Source of the DNA: Shinisaurus crocodilurus
Taxonomy: Eukaryota > Chordata > Lepidosauria > Squamata > Shinisauridae
Direction: 5' to 3'
Length of the DNA stretch: 64,000 nt
Assembly: GCA_021292165.1 (NCBI GenBank)
Contig: CM037877.1
Span: 113,731,289 to 113,795,288 of the forward strand
Of this stretch, positions 1 through 10,560 are shown piece after piece. The position numbers and the translations under genes were made by a program. Numbering within the stretch: position 1 is the first letter of the stretch; every line of letters begins with the position of its first letter. The notes beneath the pieces were generated by a model, which was not told the origin of the DNA, searched no databases, and saw only the letters and a program-made list of their open reading frames with translations.

Positions 1-360
1 ACAGTATGGGGGCTGCCACAGAAAAGGCCCTCTTCCTAGTCCCCACCAGTCTAGCTGCTCTGGCTGAAGGGACAAGGAGAAGGCAGTCTGTGGCAGATCT
101 TGTTGAATGGCCTACTTGGGTGTTGCTGGAGACGCTCCTTGAGATAACCTGGACCGGAGCCGTATAGGGTTTCAAAAGACAAAACCAACACCTTGAATTC
201 GGCTCGGCAAGCAACTGGTAGCCAGTGCAGCTCCTTGAGCACTGGAGTGATGTGATCCCGCTGCGTTCTGCACTAGCTGTAGCTTCTGAACCATCTTCCA
301 GGGTAACCCCACGTAGAGCGCATTACAGTAGTCAAGGCGAGACTAACGTCCAGTAGTTGC
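1..360 (-). mobile_element. L2-like LINE fragment, RT C-terminal end
   Basis: Minus-strand translation gives the ELHWLPV motif followed by FKVLVLSFETLYGSGPGYL. Upstream of it a degraded SRLDYCNALYVGLP-like stretch is visible near 300-345. This order is typical of the C-terminal end of L2/CR1-group reverse transcriptases. The copy has frameshifts and is cut by the window edge. Confidence 0.65.
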
Positions 361-825
361 TTCATTTGGGGAGGAGGTTATTATGCAGATAATTTTTGTA
401 CTGGAACAGCCTTTAATATTCACTGATGTACATGTTCTTTTAAATTATTTACATGCTTCATGGAAATTAACAAATGGAAGGGGAAATGGATTCTCCGCAC
501 CTTTTTGACAGCTAAAAGACTGATATTACAAAATTGGAAGGATAAACACTATAACCTCCTATAATGCAATGGATTGAGGACCTTACAACACTTTCGATAT
601 ATGAAAGGGTAGCATATAGACGCCAAATTTAAATGGATACTTATTTGGATATTTGGTCCACTTTTATTGAAGTCTATGTATAATTGCTAGAAAGTTGTAT
701 GCATTTCATACAAATCCATGTACGTGTATTTTAAAAAAAACAGAAACAAAATTTTAAAAATTCCACGTGCCCACTGGCACCATGTTGGGAACCCCTTCAT
801 GGGCACCATTGTGCCTGCAGGTGCT
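361..825. other. No gene recognised
   Basis: AT-rich sequence with stops in all frames. I recognise no gene or named repeat. Confidence 0.5.
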
Positions 826-1022
826 GCGTTGGGATCCCCTGGCTTACATGGTCCTCCTCCTCCTCTCCATTTTATCCTCACAACAGCCCTGTAAGGTAGG
901 TTAGGCCGAGAGTCCATGACTGTCTCAAAGTCACCCAGTGAGTTTAATGGCTGTGAGAGGGCTAGAACTCAGTGCTCCCGAGTCCCAGCCCAACACTCTA
1001 ATCACTACACCACACTGGCTCT
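826..1022 (-). mobile_element. Sauria-type SINE, minus strand
   Basis: Reads on the plus strand as the tail-proximal part (ACAACAGCCCTGTAAGGTAG), then GGGCTAGAACTC-like box B sequence, and ends in ACACTGGCTCTCA. This is the reverse complement of the tRNA-derived head. The 3' tail is degraded. Confidence 0.8.
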
Positions 1023-1089
1023 CACATTTAACTGTACTACACCAAAGCCAAATATATGTTCAGCAAGATCACATGGTATAGATTAGGTG

Positions 1090-1215
1090 TGTTGCTAAGC
1101 AGGGTCAGGCCTGGTTATTACTTGGATGGGAGACCCCTCCTCTAATTTCCTGCACTGAGCAGGGGATTGGACTACGATGGCCTTGTAGGCTCCTTCCAAC
1201 TCTATGATCTATGAA
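1090..1215 (+). mobile_element. CR1 3'-end fragment
   Basis: Carries GGTTGGAC-like and GGCCTTGTAGGCTCCTTCC, ending in CTATGATCTATGA. This is the usual 3' terminus of reptile and bird CR1 LINEs. Similar copies occur at 21317, 22830 and 31690. Confidence 0.75.
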
Positions 1216-2486
1216 ATCTACATGCCTACAGTCCGCCTAGCCCTCCAGGCCTCCCCGGAAGGCCACACATCCTTTCCCTGGTCCCACCACTTCCCACCAA
1301 CCGCCTATCATTTGTTGTTTCCTGGCTTTTGTGCTGCCCCCTCCCACCTTTCTAAAAGGTTGAAATGCCTCTCCTAAAGCTTACCATAATTACTGGGAAT
1401 GAGGTTGATTTTCTGGAAAATTTTGAATTGGAAATTTTCCAGAAAATGCTCCTACTGTATGCAAAGTAAGGTAATTTGCATAGGGCAACTTGCGTAGGGA
1501 ATGCTGCATTGCATTGGAAAATTTTCCGATGCCCTAGAGAGTGAGCAAGTTTAGCATGTTTATTTTATTTATATTTACTAAACAAAACTAAAAAAAGAGT
1601 ACCTCATGTTAATATTTTGTCTCAGTAAACCACAAGTATTTGACCTCAAATATTTGAGAAAAACCAAGCACACTTAATGTGATTTAAATGTTAGATTGTG
1701 TAGACATTTTTATTGGAATACTTGTTAAAACATTTTTAAAGGCAATAGCATGTACTTCTCTTACATTTTTTAAATTTAAGTGGGGGAAACCCCAAGGTAC
1801 CGAAAACTGTTAACACATTAATAAATTTTAGCAACCCAAAGAACTATGCATGCTGACAACCCCTCATGTATTTCAACAGAGTTCAACACTCTTTCCCTGA
1901 GGTTGTTGGGGCACCTTCAGTTTTGCTGTCAGTCACTACCTATTTACCGTAGTTCTATTTCACACTGAGACATATATGTATTTCAGTGATGTATAGGTGT
2001 TCTCTCACATACTTGCTAGAGATAATTCCCTTGCCTAATGTTGCATTTGCAGTCAGCATCCATTCGTTGTTACTAATGAACTTATGAAATGGAAACTTTT
2101 CTATGCAAAAATAAAGCACTGGAAAAATTTCCACTCCACATCACTGATACTAGCAATATGAGCTTCTTTTGCCTTGGCCCTGCCCACCACTGAAAGCCTC
2201 TGAAATTGAATATGGCCCTCAGGCTGAAAGAGGTCTGACATTCCTGTTATAGACCTTCTTAAGACTTATCATTTCATGGCTACAGATAGGAAATCACATT
2301 CTTGCAATGTGATTAATCAGTTTTTTAAAAATCTTATGCAAATGCATTCTAAAATGCATTTCTATCTTTTACACATGGACACTAAAAGCACAATCCAATG
2401 CAAGTCTACTCAGAAGCCCTGAGCTCAATTGGACTTACTGCCAGGTAAATGGGTACAGAATTGTAGCCTAAAGCACTTTTGAATAT
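1216..2486. other. AT-rich spacer with a perfect hairpin
   Basis: No gene seen. A perfect 16-bp inverted repeat (1408-1423 against 1432-1447, arm ATTTTCTGGAAAATTT, 8-nt loop) is the only structure I could pick out. Confidence 0.5.
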
Positions 2487-2500
2487 CTACATCTGCATGA

Positions 2501-5500
2501 TAAGATAAATTTTATCTCGGTCACAGACCAGAGATGCAAGACAGAGCAATAACAGAGCAATAAAATCAATACAAATATAAAAGCAATAAAAACATATAAG
2601 GTAAGGTAAACCTTAACCGTTAATTTTTTTAAAAAAAATACATGTTAGCACATTATATATTTGATTTCTTAATGACTTGACTCCTTAGTTTTATTGCAGC
2701 CGCACAAAACTTAGCTACATTTAAGGAGATCTCTGGTTTCCTATCCTCTAATAAATGTTTTAAGTAATGGTCCTCAGAATTGTTTGAGATTTGCTGCTTA
2801 ATTGGATTAATAAATACAGTGCGTATATCCCTATAAAAATGGCAGAATAGTAAGACGTGAGTGACCGTTTCCACTTCTTTCAGACCACATGGGCATAATC
2901 GCTCAGAATATGGTTTGCCTTCAAATCTACCCTGCAATAGAGCAGATGGTAGGACATTGAATCTGGCCAGGGAAAAAGCTTTTCTGAATTTGGGGATATC
3001 TAGCTTGGATAAATATCTTGCCAAAGTAAACCCCCTCCCATTATCATTAATTTGACTGTACCTGGCCATTCCACATGCATGGACTTGCAACTCGACATCC
3101 CAAATTCGTTGCTTGATTATGGATTTGGCTTTCTCATATCCTAGGGTCATTAAAGCCTGTGTTGTAAACCCTAGGTTTCTCAATTTCTCTTGTAATGAGA
3201 GTTTCCATTTTGTCTGGCATATATCTATTAAAGTCAAGGGTGCCAGACCTACCGGGAGAAAAATCAACTTTAGCCAGTAATGAATCTTTAAAATCCATAT
3301 CGGGGCGTTAACTGGAATTTGTCCAACCTCCAAACGAACTGCTGTATTTGGCACACAGGATGGGACCCCCAGCAGAGTACGATAAAATTTATTTTGTATG
3401 ACTTCAAAGGGGGCAATGTTTTTATAATTACATACCTGTGAGCCATATAGCAGTTGGGATATCACTTTTGCTACAAATACCTGGATAGCTGCGGGGATGT
3501 ATTGACCTCCTTCTCCATAAAATAATCTTATAATTGCTTTTATGTTCCTTTGAGCATTTGCGGAGGCATTTTTAATCTGAATGTGCCACAAACCATTTTC
3601 TTGGAAGATCATGCCCAGATATCTAAAAAACGTCACTTGTTCGATTGACTGGTTGTCTATTTGCCATTTATGTCTCAATTTTTTCCTGGAAAACACCATT
3701 ACTTTGGACTTAGTATAATTAATTAAAACTTGTTCGGCTTTGCAGTAAACCGCTAGGGATCTTAGCATTCGTCTTAACCCCACACAGGAAAAGGAAAGTA
3801 AAACTGCATCATCAGCATATAAAAGTACCGGAACAGACATATTTGCCAATTTTGGTGGATGAGTACATTCTTTTTCCATACAATCGACTAAGGAGTTAAT
3901 ATAAAAATTGAATAAAATAGGAGCAAGTACGCAACCTTGCTTTACTCCATTGTGAGTCTGAATTTGCTTAGTTAGGTGGCCCTTCCGGTCACATCTAATC
4001 CGAAGCCTAGTATTTTCATACAGACTGCAGATAAGAATCAAGAGGCGTCTGTCTATGTTTGTTCCACTTAGTTTTTCCCATAGCCTATCTCGGGGTATAA
4101 TATCAAAGGCGGACTTAAAATCTATAAAAGCCGCGTAAAGAGACCCCCCCTTTTATTGTGGCATACTTTTCCACAAGGTGTTGAAGCACAAGACCTTGAT
4201 CTACAGTTGACCGTTCCCTCCTGAATCCTGCTTGTGCTTCTGCTAGAATATGATTTTGATTCAACCAGTCCACTAGTTTATTGCAGAGATGAGCAGCATA
4301 TAGTTTACTAATTATACTTAGGAGACTAATCGGTCTATAATTTGACGGCTCAGATCTATTCCCTTTTTTGTATAATGGTATAATAATTGCTAAACCCCAA
4401 TCCTCAGGAATAATTGCAGAGTGATCGATACTAGTAAACAGGGCTGCCAACACTGGGGCCCACCATTCAACGTTGGCTTTAAGTAACTCGGGTGGGATGT
4501 TATCTCCCCCAGGGGCTTTGCCCTGCTTAAGATTTGCAATAAGCAGATGAACTTCCTCTATAGTGACTGGAGGCCATTCTGGGCCAGCATTGCACAAAGG
4601 CAAAGATGGTTGAGATTGTTTGCTTGCATAAAGGGATTGGAAGTGTGCTTCCCATACCCCAGCTGGGATAGCATATTCCACCTCAGATGGGGCGCCCTGC
4701 CATCCTTTTGCAACAGCTCTCCAAAAGGTGGAAGAGTCTTTCCTCAACGAGGCTTCTATTAAACGTTGCCATGCTTCCCATTGAGCCTGCTTCTTCTTCT
4801 TTTTTATCAACAATTTGTATTTTCTCTTAAGTTCAAACCACTCTACCGGAAGTGAAGGCATATTAACTGATCTATAACTCCTATATTTTTCCAGCAGAGT
4901 GTGCTTCATAGCAATACATTCCTGGTCATACCATGGTTTGGATTTATTATGTCGTATGGGCCGTTGTGTTTTGTTTTTTTGTCTCAAACAGGGCTGAAGA
5001 TAAGAAATCATGTTTTGAAACAGGGCTATTCTTGTTACGGGAGAGGGGGTATTTAACAGAGTGTCACGCATATGTACACATTCATCTGAGTATAATGTAC
5101 TGAATGTTTCTTTATCTAATTGATCAGACCACCTAATACGGGAAAATCTCAGTTCTATATCCATAGTTTCCGGGGATTCATGTCTAACATTACAGAATGT
5201 CTCATTTTCTACCTCAAAAAAAAGACATAATGGTCTTTGACTTTTACTCCAGTCATATAGCAAATTGGAAAAAAAACAGCCAAACCTGGTCAGAGGCCGT
5301 AAGATAAAACAAAAGAGAACGAGTTAAGATAAATTTACAGCTCACACTCCCACACGCTTTTTGCAGGCAACTTCATAAGCTCCTATTGCCTTGCAGTTGT
5401 AGAGTGGACTGGAGCTATCAATTAAAAGATTAAAAAGGTTAAAAATAAAGCTTAAAAAGAGCGGAGCTCCAAAAGCAAACAAACCCACGAGACGCCATTT

Positions 5501-5510
5501 TCTCCAAATC
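2501..5510 (-). mobile_element. APE-type non-LTR retrotransposon (Ingi/Vingi-like), copy A
   Basis: A retroposed LINE bounded by a perfect 14-bp target site duplication, CTACATCTGCATGA, at 2487-2500 and 5511-5524. On the minus strand it holds a short 5' segment (5264-5510), the C-terminal edge of the endonuclease, the whole reverse transcriptase and a cysteine-rich C-terminal domain. Its 3' end shares GGTCTGTGACCGA with copy B near 29470. Most of the endonuclease and all of ORF1 are missing although both duplications are present, so it looks internally deleted or 5' rearranged. The family name is tentative: Ingi/Vingi-group LINEs are known in lizards, but I am judging from motifs only. Confidence 0.85.
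2653..5263 (-). pseudogene. LINE reverse transcriptase ORF, one frameshift
   Basis: Two long minus-strand frames (5263-4115, then 4041-2653) together span about 860 codons. They read in order: endonuclease C-terminal edge (SQRPLCLFFE); a basic linker rich in KKKKKQA; RT motifs PGGDNIPPE, SNYRPISLLSIISK and QAGFRRERSTVDQ; VKQGCVLAPILFNFYINSL; the catalytic box LLYADDAVLLS; and a C-terminal CPCG...H....C cluster. The frames part at a run of seven C (4144-4150), so one homopolymer indel explains the break. Otherwise the reading frame is open, which points to a fairly recent insertion. It has no role in the host gene. Confidence 0.85.
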
Positions 5511-5679
5511 CTACATCTGCATGAGTATATACAGTATTTGTAGATAAAAGGGAAGGTGAGGGGAAATTTTCATAGGAGGGTAAGGAGAATTGTTATTTTA
5601 AAAGGCTTTCTCAAGAGACAAGCAAATATTTTCCACAAGATGTAGAGATAGCCACCAATTTGGGCAGATTTAAAAGGGG

Positions 5680-5925
5680 ATTGGACAAATTCATGGAGGA
5701 GAAAGCTATCAATGGCTACTAGTCCTGATTGGCTATATGCTTCCTCCAGTATCAGAGGCATGTATGCTGTTGCTGGGGAACATGGGCAGAAAGGTGCTGT
5801 TGCACTCATGTCCTGCTTGTGTGGGATCCCGTGGGCAGCTGGCTGGCCACTGCGTGAACAAATTGCTGGACTAGATGGGCCCTTGGTCTGATCCAGCAGG
5901 GCTCTTCTTACATTATGTCCTTAAA
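5680..5925 (+). mobile_element. CR1/L3-like LINE 3' end
   Basis: Contains ATTGGACAAATTCATGGAGG, CTGGACTAGATGGGCC and ATCCAGCAGGGCTCTTCTTA in the order seen in abundant squamate CR1-like 3' untranslated regions. An inverted relative lies at 51757-52110. Confidence 0.65.
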
Positions 5926-5959
5926 CATGTGTCCTATATTTGTCAGTTTCAAGATCCTT

Positions 5960-6209
5960 CCTGTAACAATAGTGGTGAGAGTATTGGACTGGGACTCGGG
6001 AGATCCAGGTTCTAGTCCCCGCTTGGCCATGAAACTCACTGGGTGACTTTGGGGCAGTCACTGACTCTCAGCCTAACCTACCTCACAGGGTTGTTGTGAG
6101 GATAAAATGGAGAGGAGGAGGACGATTCTGTAAGCCGCCTTGGGTTCCTTGCAGGAAAAAGGCCAGGGTATAAATATAATAAAATAATTAATTAAATAAA
6201 TAAAAATAC
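5960..6209 (+). mobile_element. Sauria-type SINE, plus strand
   Basis: tRNA-like head (box B GGTTCTAGTCC at about 6010), then CTCACTGGGTGACTTTGGG, CACAGGGTTGTTGTGAGGAT and an AAATAAATAAA tail. Confidence 0.85.
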
Positions 6210-6479
6210 AGTGGTTCAGATAGATCAGCTCACTGGACTTAACAGTCTTATGGGGGCAGTCATGTGGATTTATTCAGTTGTGAAGCACACAACTAACCTG
6301 TCCCTTCTTCCCACCTGCACCCCACATTCCATGCTTTACAACTGCTTCTACATTCCTGGTATGTTAGAGCAAAAAGAAAAACATGTCTACCAACCTTGAT
6401 TTAAAAAAAAAATACTCTTGAGCATATGCAGTGCCACATTTTTTAAAAAATCATTTTTATTATTCTACTGTACCTCCGG

Positions 6480-6664
6480 GCTTATTCTTTTTGGCTGCTT
6501 GGTTTTATTGTGTAATTTTATGTTGTTCTGTATTTTATTTTATGTTCTTTTGTTTGTAAGATAACTGTTTTATCCTGTTTCTTTTTGTAAACTGCCCAGA
6601 GAGCCTTTTGGCTGATGGGGGGTGAATAAATATTTTAAATAAATATTTTAAATAAATAAATAAA
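6480..6664 (+). mobile_element. L2-like LINE 3' end
   Basis: Contains GTAAACTGCCCAGAGAGCCTT followed by a (AAAT)n tail, the usual squamate L2-type 3' end. Confidence 0.5.
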
Positions 6665-6924
6665 TTTTAACTCACTTAAACCATTGCACCATCACTACAG
6701 GAAGCCAGTAAGGGGCTGTAGTGGCCAACTGAGAGTACCCTGGGAGTTTAGGGGGGGATTACATGCTTGTATATCTCAATGGGGGGTGGTGAGAGGAAGA
6801 GGGAGGGAAAGGGTAATTAGGGAAGATTCTGCAGGGATCCTGAGTGTGGTTTTCCATGTGTTTGCAGTGAAAAGGATGTGTGCGCATGTGTATGCATGTA
6901 TGATGGGATACATGGTGTACTTTC

Positions 6925-6926
6925 TT

Positions 6927-6983
<57 letters not shown>
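6925..6983. repeat. (TG)n(GA)n compound microsatellite
   Basis: An uninterrupted TG run passes directly into a GA run. It creates spurious open frames on both strands. The rest of 6665-7750 holds nothing I recognise. Confidence 0.95.
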
Positions 6984-6985
<2 letters not shown>

Positions 6986-7752
6986 TCTAAGGGTGATGAG
7001 ATATCTAGAGATAGGGGCTGCCAGAGGTAGGGGAAGAAGAAAAGAGTCTGTCTTCTGTGAAATAGGTTTCTGTTGGTTCTGAAAACTGGGCTCAACTCAG
7101 TGTTGGTGCCAGACTCCATCTCTGCCTTGTACTGTCTTTTGGGCAGGTTACTTGTCCAAGGTGACTAGCCACGCCTCCCATGGCAGCCATCTTTGGCAGT
7201 TCCTCAAATTGCCAAGTGTCAAAAAGGTTGCCTACCCCCGAAATAGGCTATTTAATATCGGGTCTGCCTGCTCTTAAGGGTTTAGCTTGCAAGTTAAACG
7301 GAATGAGAACTACTTTTGAGTAGACATGTATATAAGTTTGCAGTTAAACAAGTGAAGTAGCAGTAATAGCAGCCTCGAGTCAAATCAGTGTGAAATTGGC
7401 TTCTTTGGCCAATTTTTTTTCTTCTACCCCCTTTTCGGTATGGCAAAAAAACCCTCGCTCCCCTATGAACGGTCGTGGGAGTGAAGGGGCAGCAAAGAAG
7501 TATCGTTTCCAGAACTGACCCTGCGCCACACTGAGGATAGCCTGTAAAATGGCTATAATAGCACTGAGCTACCTTACAAAGTTGTTATAAGGAATACTGA
7601 GCTACTTGTGTGAGGCACTTTGAACACTCTAAAGTGCTACATAATTGCTATGTATATTTCTCCAGGCTGCAGAAAGCAAATTTTCAAATTTAACAATTCA
7701 TAAATCTGTGGACACTTTTTATTAACATACAACCTCCCCCAAATTATTTAGA

Positions 7753-8000
7753 ATTTCCAAATTATTATTGTTGTTGTTGTTGTATCCCACCTTTTTTCCT
7801 ACAAGGAACCCAAGGCAGTTTATGTAATCTTCCTCCTCCTCTCCATTTTATCCTCACAACAACCCTGTGAGGTAGGTTAGCCTGAGAGTCAGTGACTGGC
7901 CCAAAGTCGCCCAGTGAGCTTCATGGCCAAGTGGGGACTAGAACCCGGGTCTCCCGGGTCCCAGTCCAACACTCGAACCACAACGCCATGCTGGCTCTCA
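7753..8000 (-). mobile_element. Sauria-type SINE, minus strand
   Basis: Begins with a (TTG)n-modified tail, then CCTACAAGGAACCCAAGGCA, ACAACCCTGTGAGGTAGGTT and the inverted box B, and ends CTGGCTCTCA. Confidence 0.85.
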
Positions 8001-8137
8001 GTACATTCAAAGAAAGCTGTGGAGCCCAATAGGCCAAGCTGTGTTGTGGCAGCCAAACCAGTACAGTTGACCAATCCAAGGCACAAAAAGTCAGCAGGGA
8101 GAGCGAGAAACCAGATATTGAATTGTAGCTACCTATT

Positions 8138-8885
8138 GTGAGTCAGTGCAGTGTAGTCCCTAGTGCAGTGATGGCGAACCTATGGCACGGGTGCCACAGC
8201 TGGCACGCAGGGAGGGACCTCTCTGTGGGCACTCGAGCCATTGGTCAGCAGATCGCGAAAAGACCGTCCCCTTCTGCAAAGCACTAATGATCTTGTTCTT
8301 TCTCACAGTGTGGAACAGAATGATTTTATTCTAGAATTCCTGTTACAGAATTCTTTTCTACATTGTTATCACATTTAAAAGATTTTGAAGAATGATGCAC
8401 AGAGCATGGCTTGGATGTAAAGCCCTAACAGTTGACCTGAGTGCTGCATGTGTTGCTCTCAAACTAACGGAGTATGAGCCAAGGTTTGACACATTATCAG
8501 CATGCATGCAATAGCAAAAATCACATTAATTGTGCAAAAGCATGCCCAATGCAAACTTTTACCTAATGCAGTGTTTGCAGTCCAAGACATAAAGTGTTTG
8601 CACTTTGAAATAAATAAGTTGGTTTTGTGTTGCAGTTTGGGCACTCGGGCTCAAAAAGGTTCGCCATCACTGCCCTAGTGCATTAGACTTAGGCTGGAAA
8701 GATCAGAGTTCAAATGCTCAGTCAGCCATGAAGCTCACAGGACAATCTTGAGCTGCGCAGTCTCTCTCAGTCTAACTTAAATCACAGGAATGTTGTGAAG
8801 ATAAAATAGTGTAAGCCACATCCACGTATACCACCTTGAGCCCACTGGAGGAAGGCTAGAATGCAAATGTGCTTAATAATAATAT
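8138..8885 (+). mobile_element. Older tRNA-derived SINE split by a hAT element
   Basis: A degraded tRNA-SINE head (GTGAGTCAGTGCAGTGTAGT) ends at 8165 and resumes at 8673 with ATTAGACTTAGGCTGG, then AGCCATGAAGCTCACAGG and a decayed 3' part. The hAT at 8166-8672 sits inside it. Confidence 0.6.
8166..8672 (+). mobile_element. Non-autonomous hAT element (OposCharlie-like), copy 1
   Basis: Ends are CAGTGATGGCGAACC and GGTTCGCCATCACTG, a perfect 15-bp terminal inverted repeat. It is flanked by a perfect 8-bp duplication CCCTAGTG (8158-8165 and 8673-8680). The duplication fits the nnnTAnnn target preference of Buster-type hATs. No transposase frame remains. A longer copy is at 38028. Confidence 0.93.
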
Positions 8886-9790
8886 TATGGGTTGGATCCA
8901 ACACCCACACAACAGACATTCCCTATCCTCTCAGCGCCCCCGCCCCTGCACACCCCAAATCTGATTTGGAGAGTTCCCCAGTGCTCCGGAACAGATTTGG
9001 TGGGATGTGGGGCGGAGGGGGAAATCCATAACATCAGGACCGGTGCAGGGCAGTTTGGCGCCCCAGGCGAAAAAATATTTAGCGCCCCCCCCTCTCCAAA
9101 GCAAAAAAAAAAAAACCCTGCGCCGCCACCACCAACCTACCTCCCCCCCCCGCCCTGGCTGTGGCGGCGGCGGCGGCGGCTGCTGCTGCGGCAGCTGCTG
9201 CTCCTGAAGTGACGCGACGCGCCCCCCGCGCTGTTTTTTGCCCGGGGAAACCATGGCAACAGGGCTGTTTAAGCCCTGTTGCCCTGGTTCCTCCCGCCAA
9301 AACAACACGGGCGGGGCTCCGGAAGCGACGTGACGAAGGTAGGTGACGGGGGGGTTGGGGGGGTGGCGATGGCGGTGGGAGGCGCAGCGGCAGCGAGCGA
9401 GCGAGCGGGAGGGCGGAGGGAGGCGCAGCGGCGGGCGGGCGAGCGGGTGGGCGGGGGGAGGCGCAGCGGCGGCAGGCAGGAGGGTGGGGAGGCGGAGGCC
9501 TGGCGGGGGAGGCGGAGGCCTGGCGGGGACGGCGCAGCGGCGGCGGAGGCCTGGCGGGGACGGCGCAGCGGCAGCGAAGAGGGGCGCAGCGTTTCCGCGC
9601 CCTCTTCAGCCGCGCGCCCTCTTCAGCCGCGCGCCCTAGGCAACCGCCTAGTTGGCCTAGCGGTAGCGCCGGCCCTGCATAACATCAATGGTTCCGTTCC
9701 CTCTTGCTGGTGGACCTACGACAACACTGGAACCCTTGCTGTAGAAAAAAAAGGCCCCATCTGCGACTGAGCAAGTGGGAAATATCCAGG
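8886..9790. repeat. MITE-like sequence hosting a hAT foldback
   Basis: Starts GGGTTGGATCCAACACCC and resumes after the inner hAT with AATGGTTCCGTTCCCTCTTG. Related GTTGGATCC- or CTACATCCAATGTTATGC-type sequences start near 22645 and 32505, so this appears to be an older dispersed family. Confidence 0.4.
9035..9677. mobile_element. GC-rich non-autonomous hAT foldback, copy 1
   Basis: Imperfect 12-bp terminal inverted repeats CAGGACCGGTGC / GCGCCGGCCCTG are flanked by a perfect 8-bp duplication CATAACAT (9027-9034, 9678-9685). The interior is extremely GC-rich, with (CGG)n-like runs and a central palindrome around 9255-9290. Long open frames on both strands here (alanine, glycine, arginine and proline runs) are composition artefacts. 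Copy 2 is at 24645. Confidence 0.92.
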
Positions 9791-9797
9791 AATGTTT

Positions 9798-9860
9798 GTG
9801 GGCTCCGTGGTAGAGCACCTGCTTTGCATGCAGAAGGTCCCTGGGTTCAATCCCAGGCAT
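9798..9860 (+). mobile_element. Fragment of a second tRNA-derived SINE
   Basis: A box A-like GTGGTAGAGCACCTGCTTTG and box B GGTTCAATCCC at tRNA spacing, as in squamate SINEs built from a tRNA head. The rest of the SINE is missing, so this is not a functional tRNA gene. Confidence 0.6.
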
Positions 9861-10107
9861 TTATTTATTTATTTATTATATTTATACCCTGCCTCCCACC
9901 CCACCCCACCCCACCCCGCAAGGAACCCAAGGCGGCTTACATAATCCTCCTCCTCCTCTCCATTTTAACCTCACAACCACCCTGTGAGGTAGGTTAGGCT
10001 GAGAGTCCGTGACTGGCCCAAAGTCACCCAGTGAGTTTCATGGCTGAGCGGGGACTAGAACCCGGATCTCCCGAGTCCCAGTCCAATACGCTCACCACTA
10101 CGCCACG
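9861..10107 (-). mobile_element. Sauria-type SINE abutting the GNE promoter region
   Basis: Inverted copy: (TTTA)n tail, GCAAGGAACCCAAGGCGGCT, ACCCTGTGAGGTAGGTTAGG, inverted box B, then a decayed head. It ends within about 15 bp of the CpG-rich block at 10120. Confidence 0.85.
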
Positions 10108-10114
10108 GCCACAC

Positions 10115-10560
10115 TACACCCTACCAATAATCGCCCTCGAATAGCCGCTATGTCGGAGTCGAGGAGAGTAGCAGCAGAAGTCTTCTCCGACGTGAAAGCG
10201 AAGCTATTGTGAGAGGCTGAGGGAACTTGAAGGGCGCCTCTTCGTCCCCGGCGGAGGAGGAAAAGGAGGCGGCGGCGGCCGCCGGTTCTGTGTTGGAGGA
10301 AGTTGTCGCTGCGTGGCGAGCTGGCCACGACTACCTCGTCGCCGTACCCGGCCGTGCACCTCCCGCGCGGCCTACGGAGGGCGGCGGGTGCGCGGGTGCC
10401 CCCCCCCCTTTTTTTTTAATCGGTCGGGCGCCTTCTCTGTGGAGGCTTCCGCCAGGCCGCGTAAACCGGTCCAGTTACCTCACAAGCCCGGAGGGAGGCG
10501 AATACAGAAAGGTAAAGGAACGCGGCGGCCCTGAGGGGGAGAGGTGTCGGGTTTAATCCG
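10115..10560 (+). promoter_or_regulatory. GNE: CpG-rich block, probable GNE promoter and 5' UTR
   Basis: A 450-bp stretch dense in CpG (GGCGGCGGCGGCC, GCGCGGCC, CCGCGTAAACCGG), quite unlike its AT-rich surroundings and not flanked by transposon ends. A CCAAT pentamer is at 10124-10128. No TATA box is evident, as is usual for housekeeping promoters. It lies 20 kb upstream of the first coding GNE exon in the same orientation, and no other gene is visible between them. That it drives GNE is inference from position and composition. Confidence 0.55.
10200..10511 (+). other. GNE: Candidate non-coding first exon of GNE
   Basis: The CpG block contains a good splice donor, AGAAAG|GTAAAG, with the exon end at 10511. 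Known GNE genes have a non-coding first exon that splices to the exon with the start codon of the 722-residue form, which would fit. The 5' boundary is a guess; only the donor is visible. RNA evidence is needed to confirm it. Confidence 0.35.

Noticed and set aside
6684..7119. 132- and 100-codon frames on opposite strands
   Set aside because: They run through a (TG)n(GA)n microsatellite that translates to VCVC and ERER or SLSL and THTH repeats.
9079..9770. Several overlapping 60-160-codon frames on both strands rich in Ala, Gly, Arg and Pro
   Set aside because: They lie wholly or largely in a GC-rich hAT element with clear ends. The same happens in its sister copy at 24645. No conserved domain, and all frames are equally open.
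9798..9860. Possible functional tRNA gene
   Set aside because: Box A and B are present but no complete cloverleaf or terminator. It matches the head of a tRNA-derived SINE.
10227..10556. 109-codon frame in the CpG block as a protein-coding first exon
   Set aside because: The frame ignores the donor at 10511, has only low-complexity content, and GNE is expected to have a non-coding first exon.
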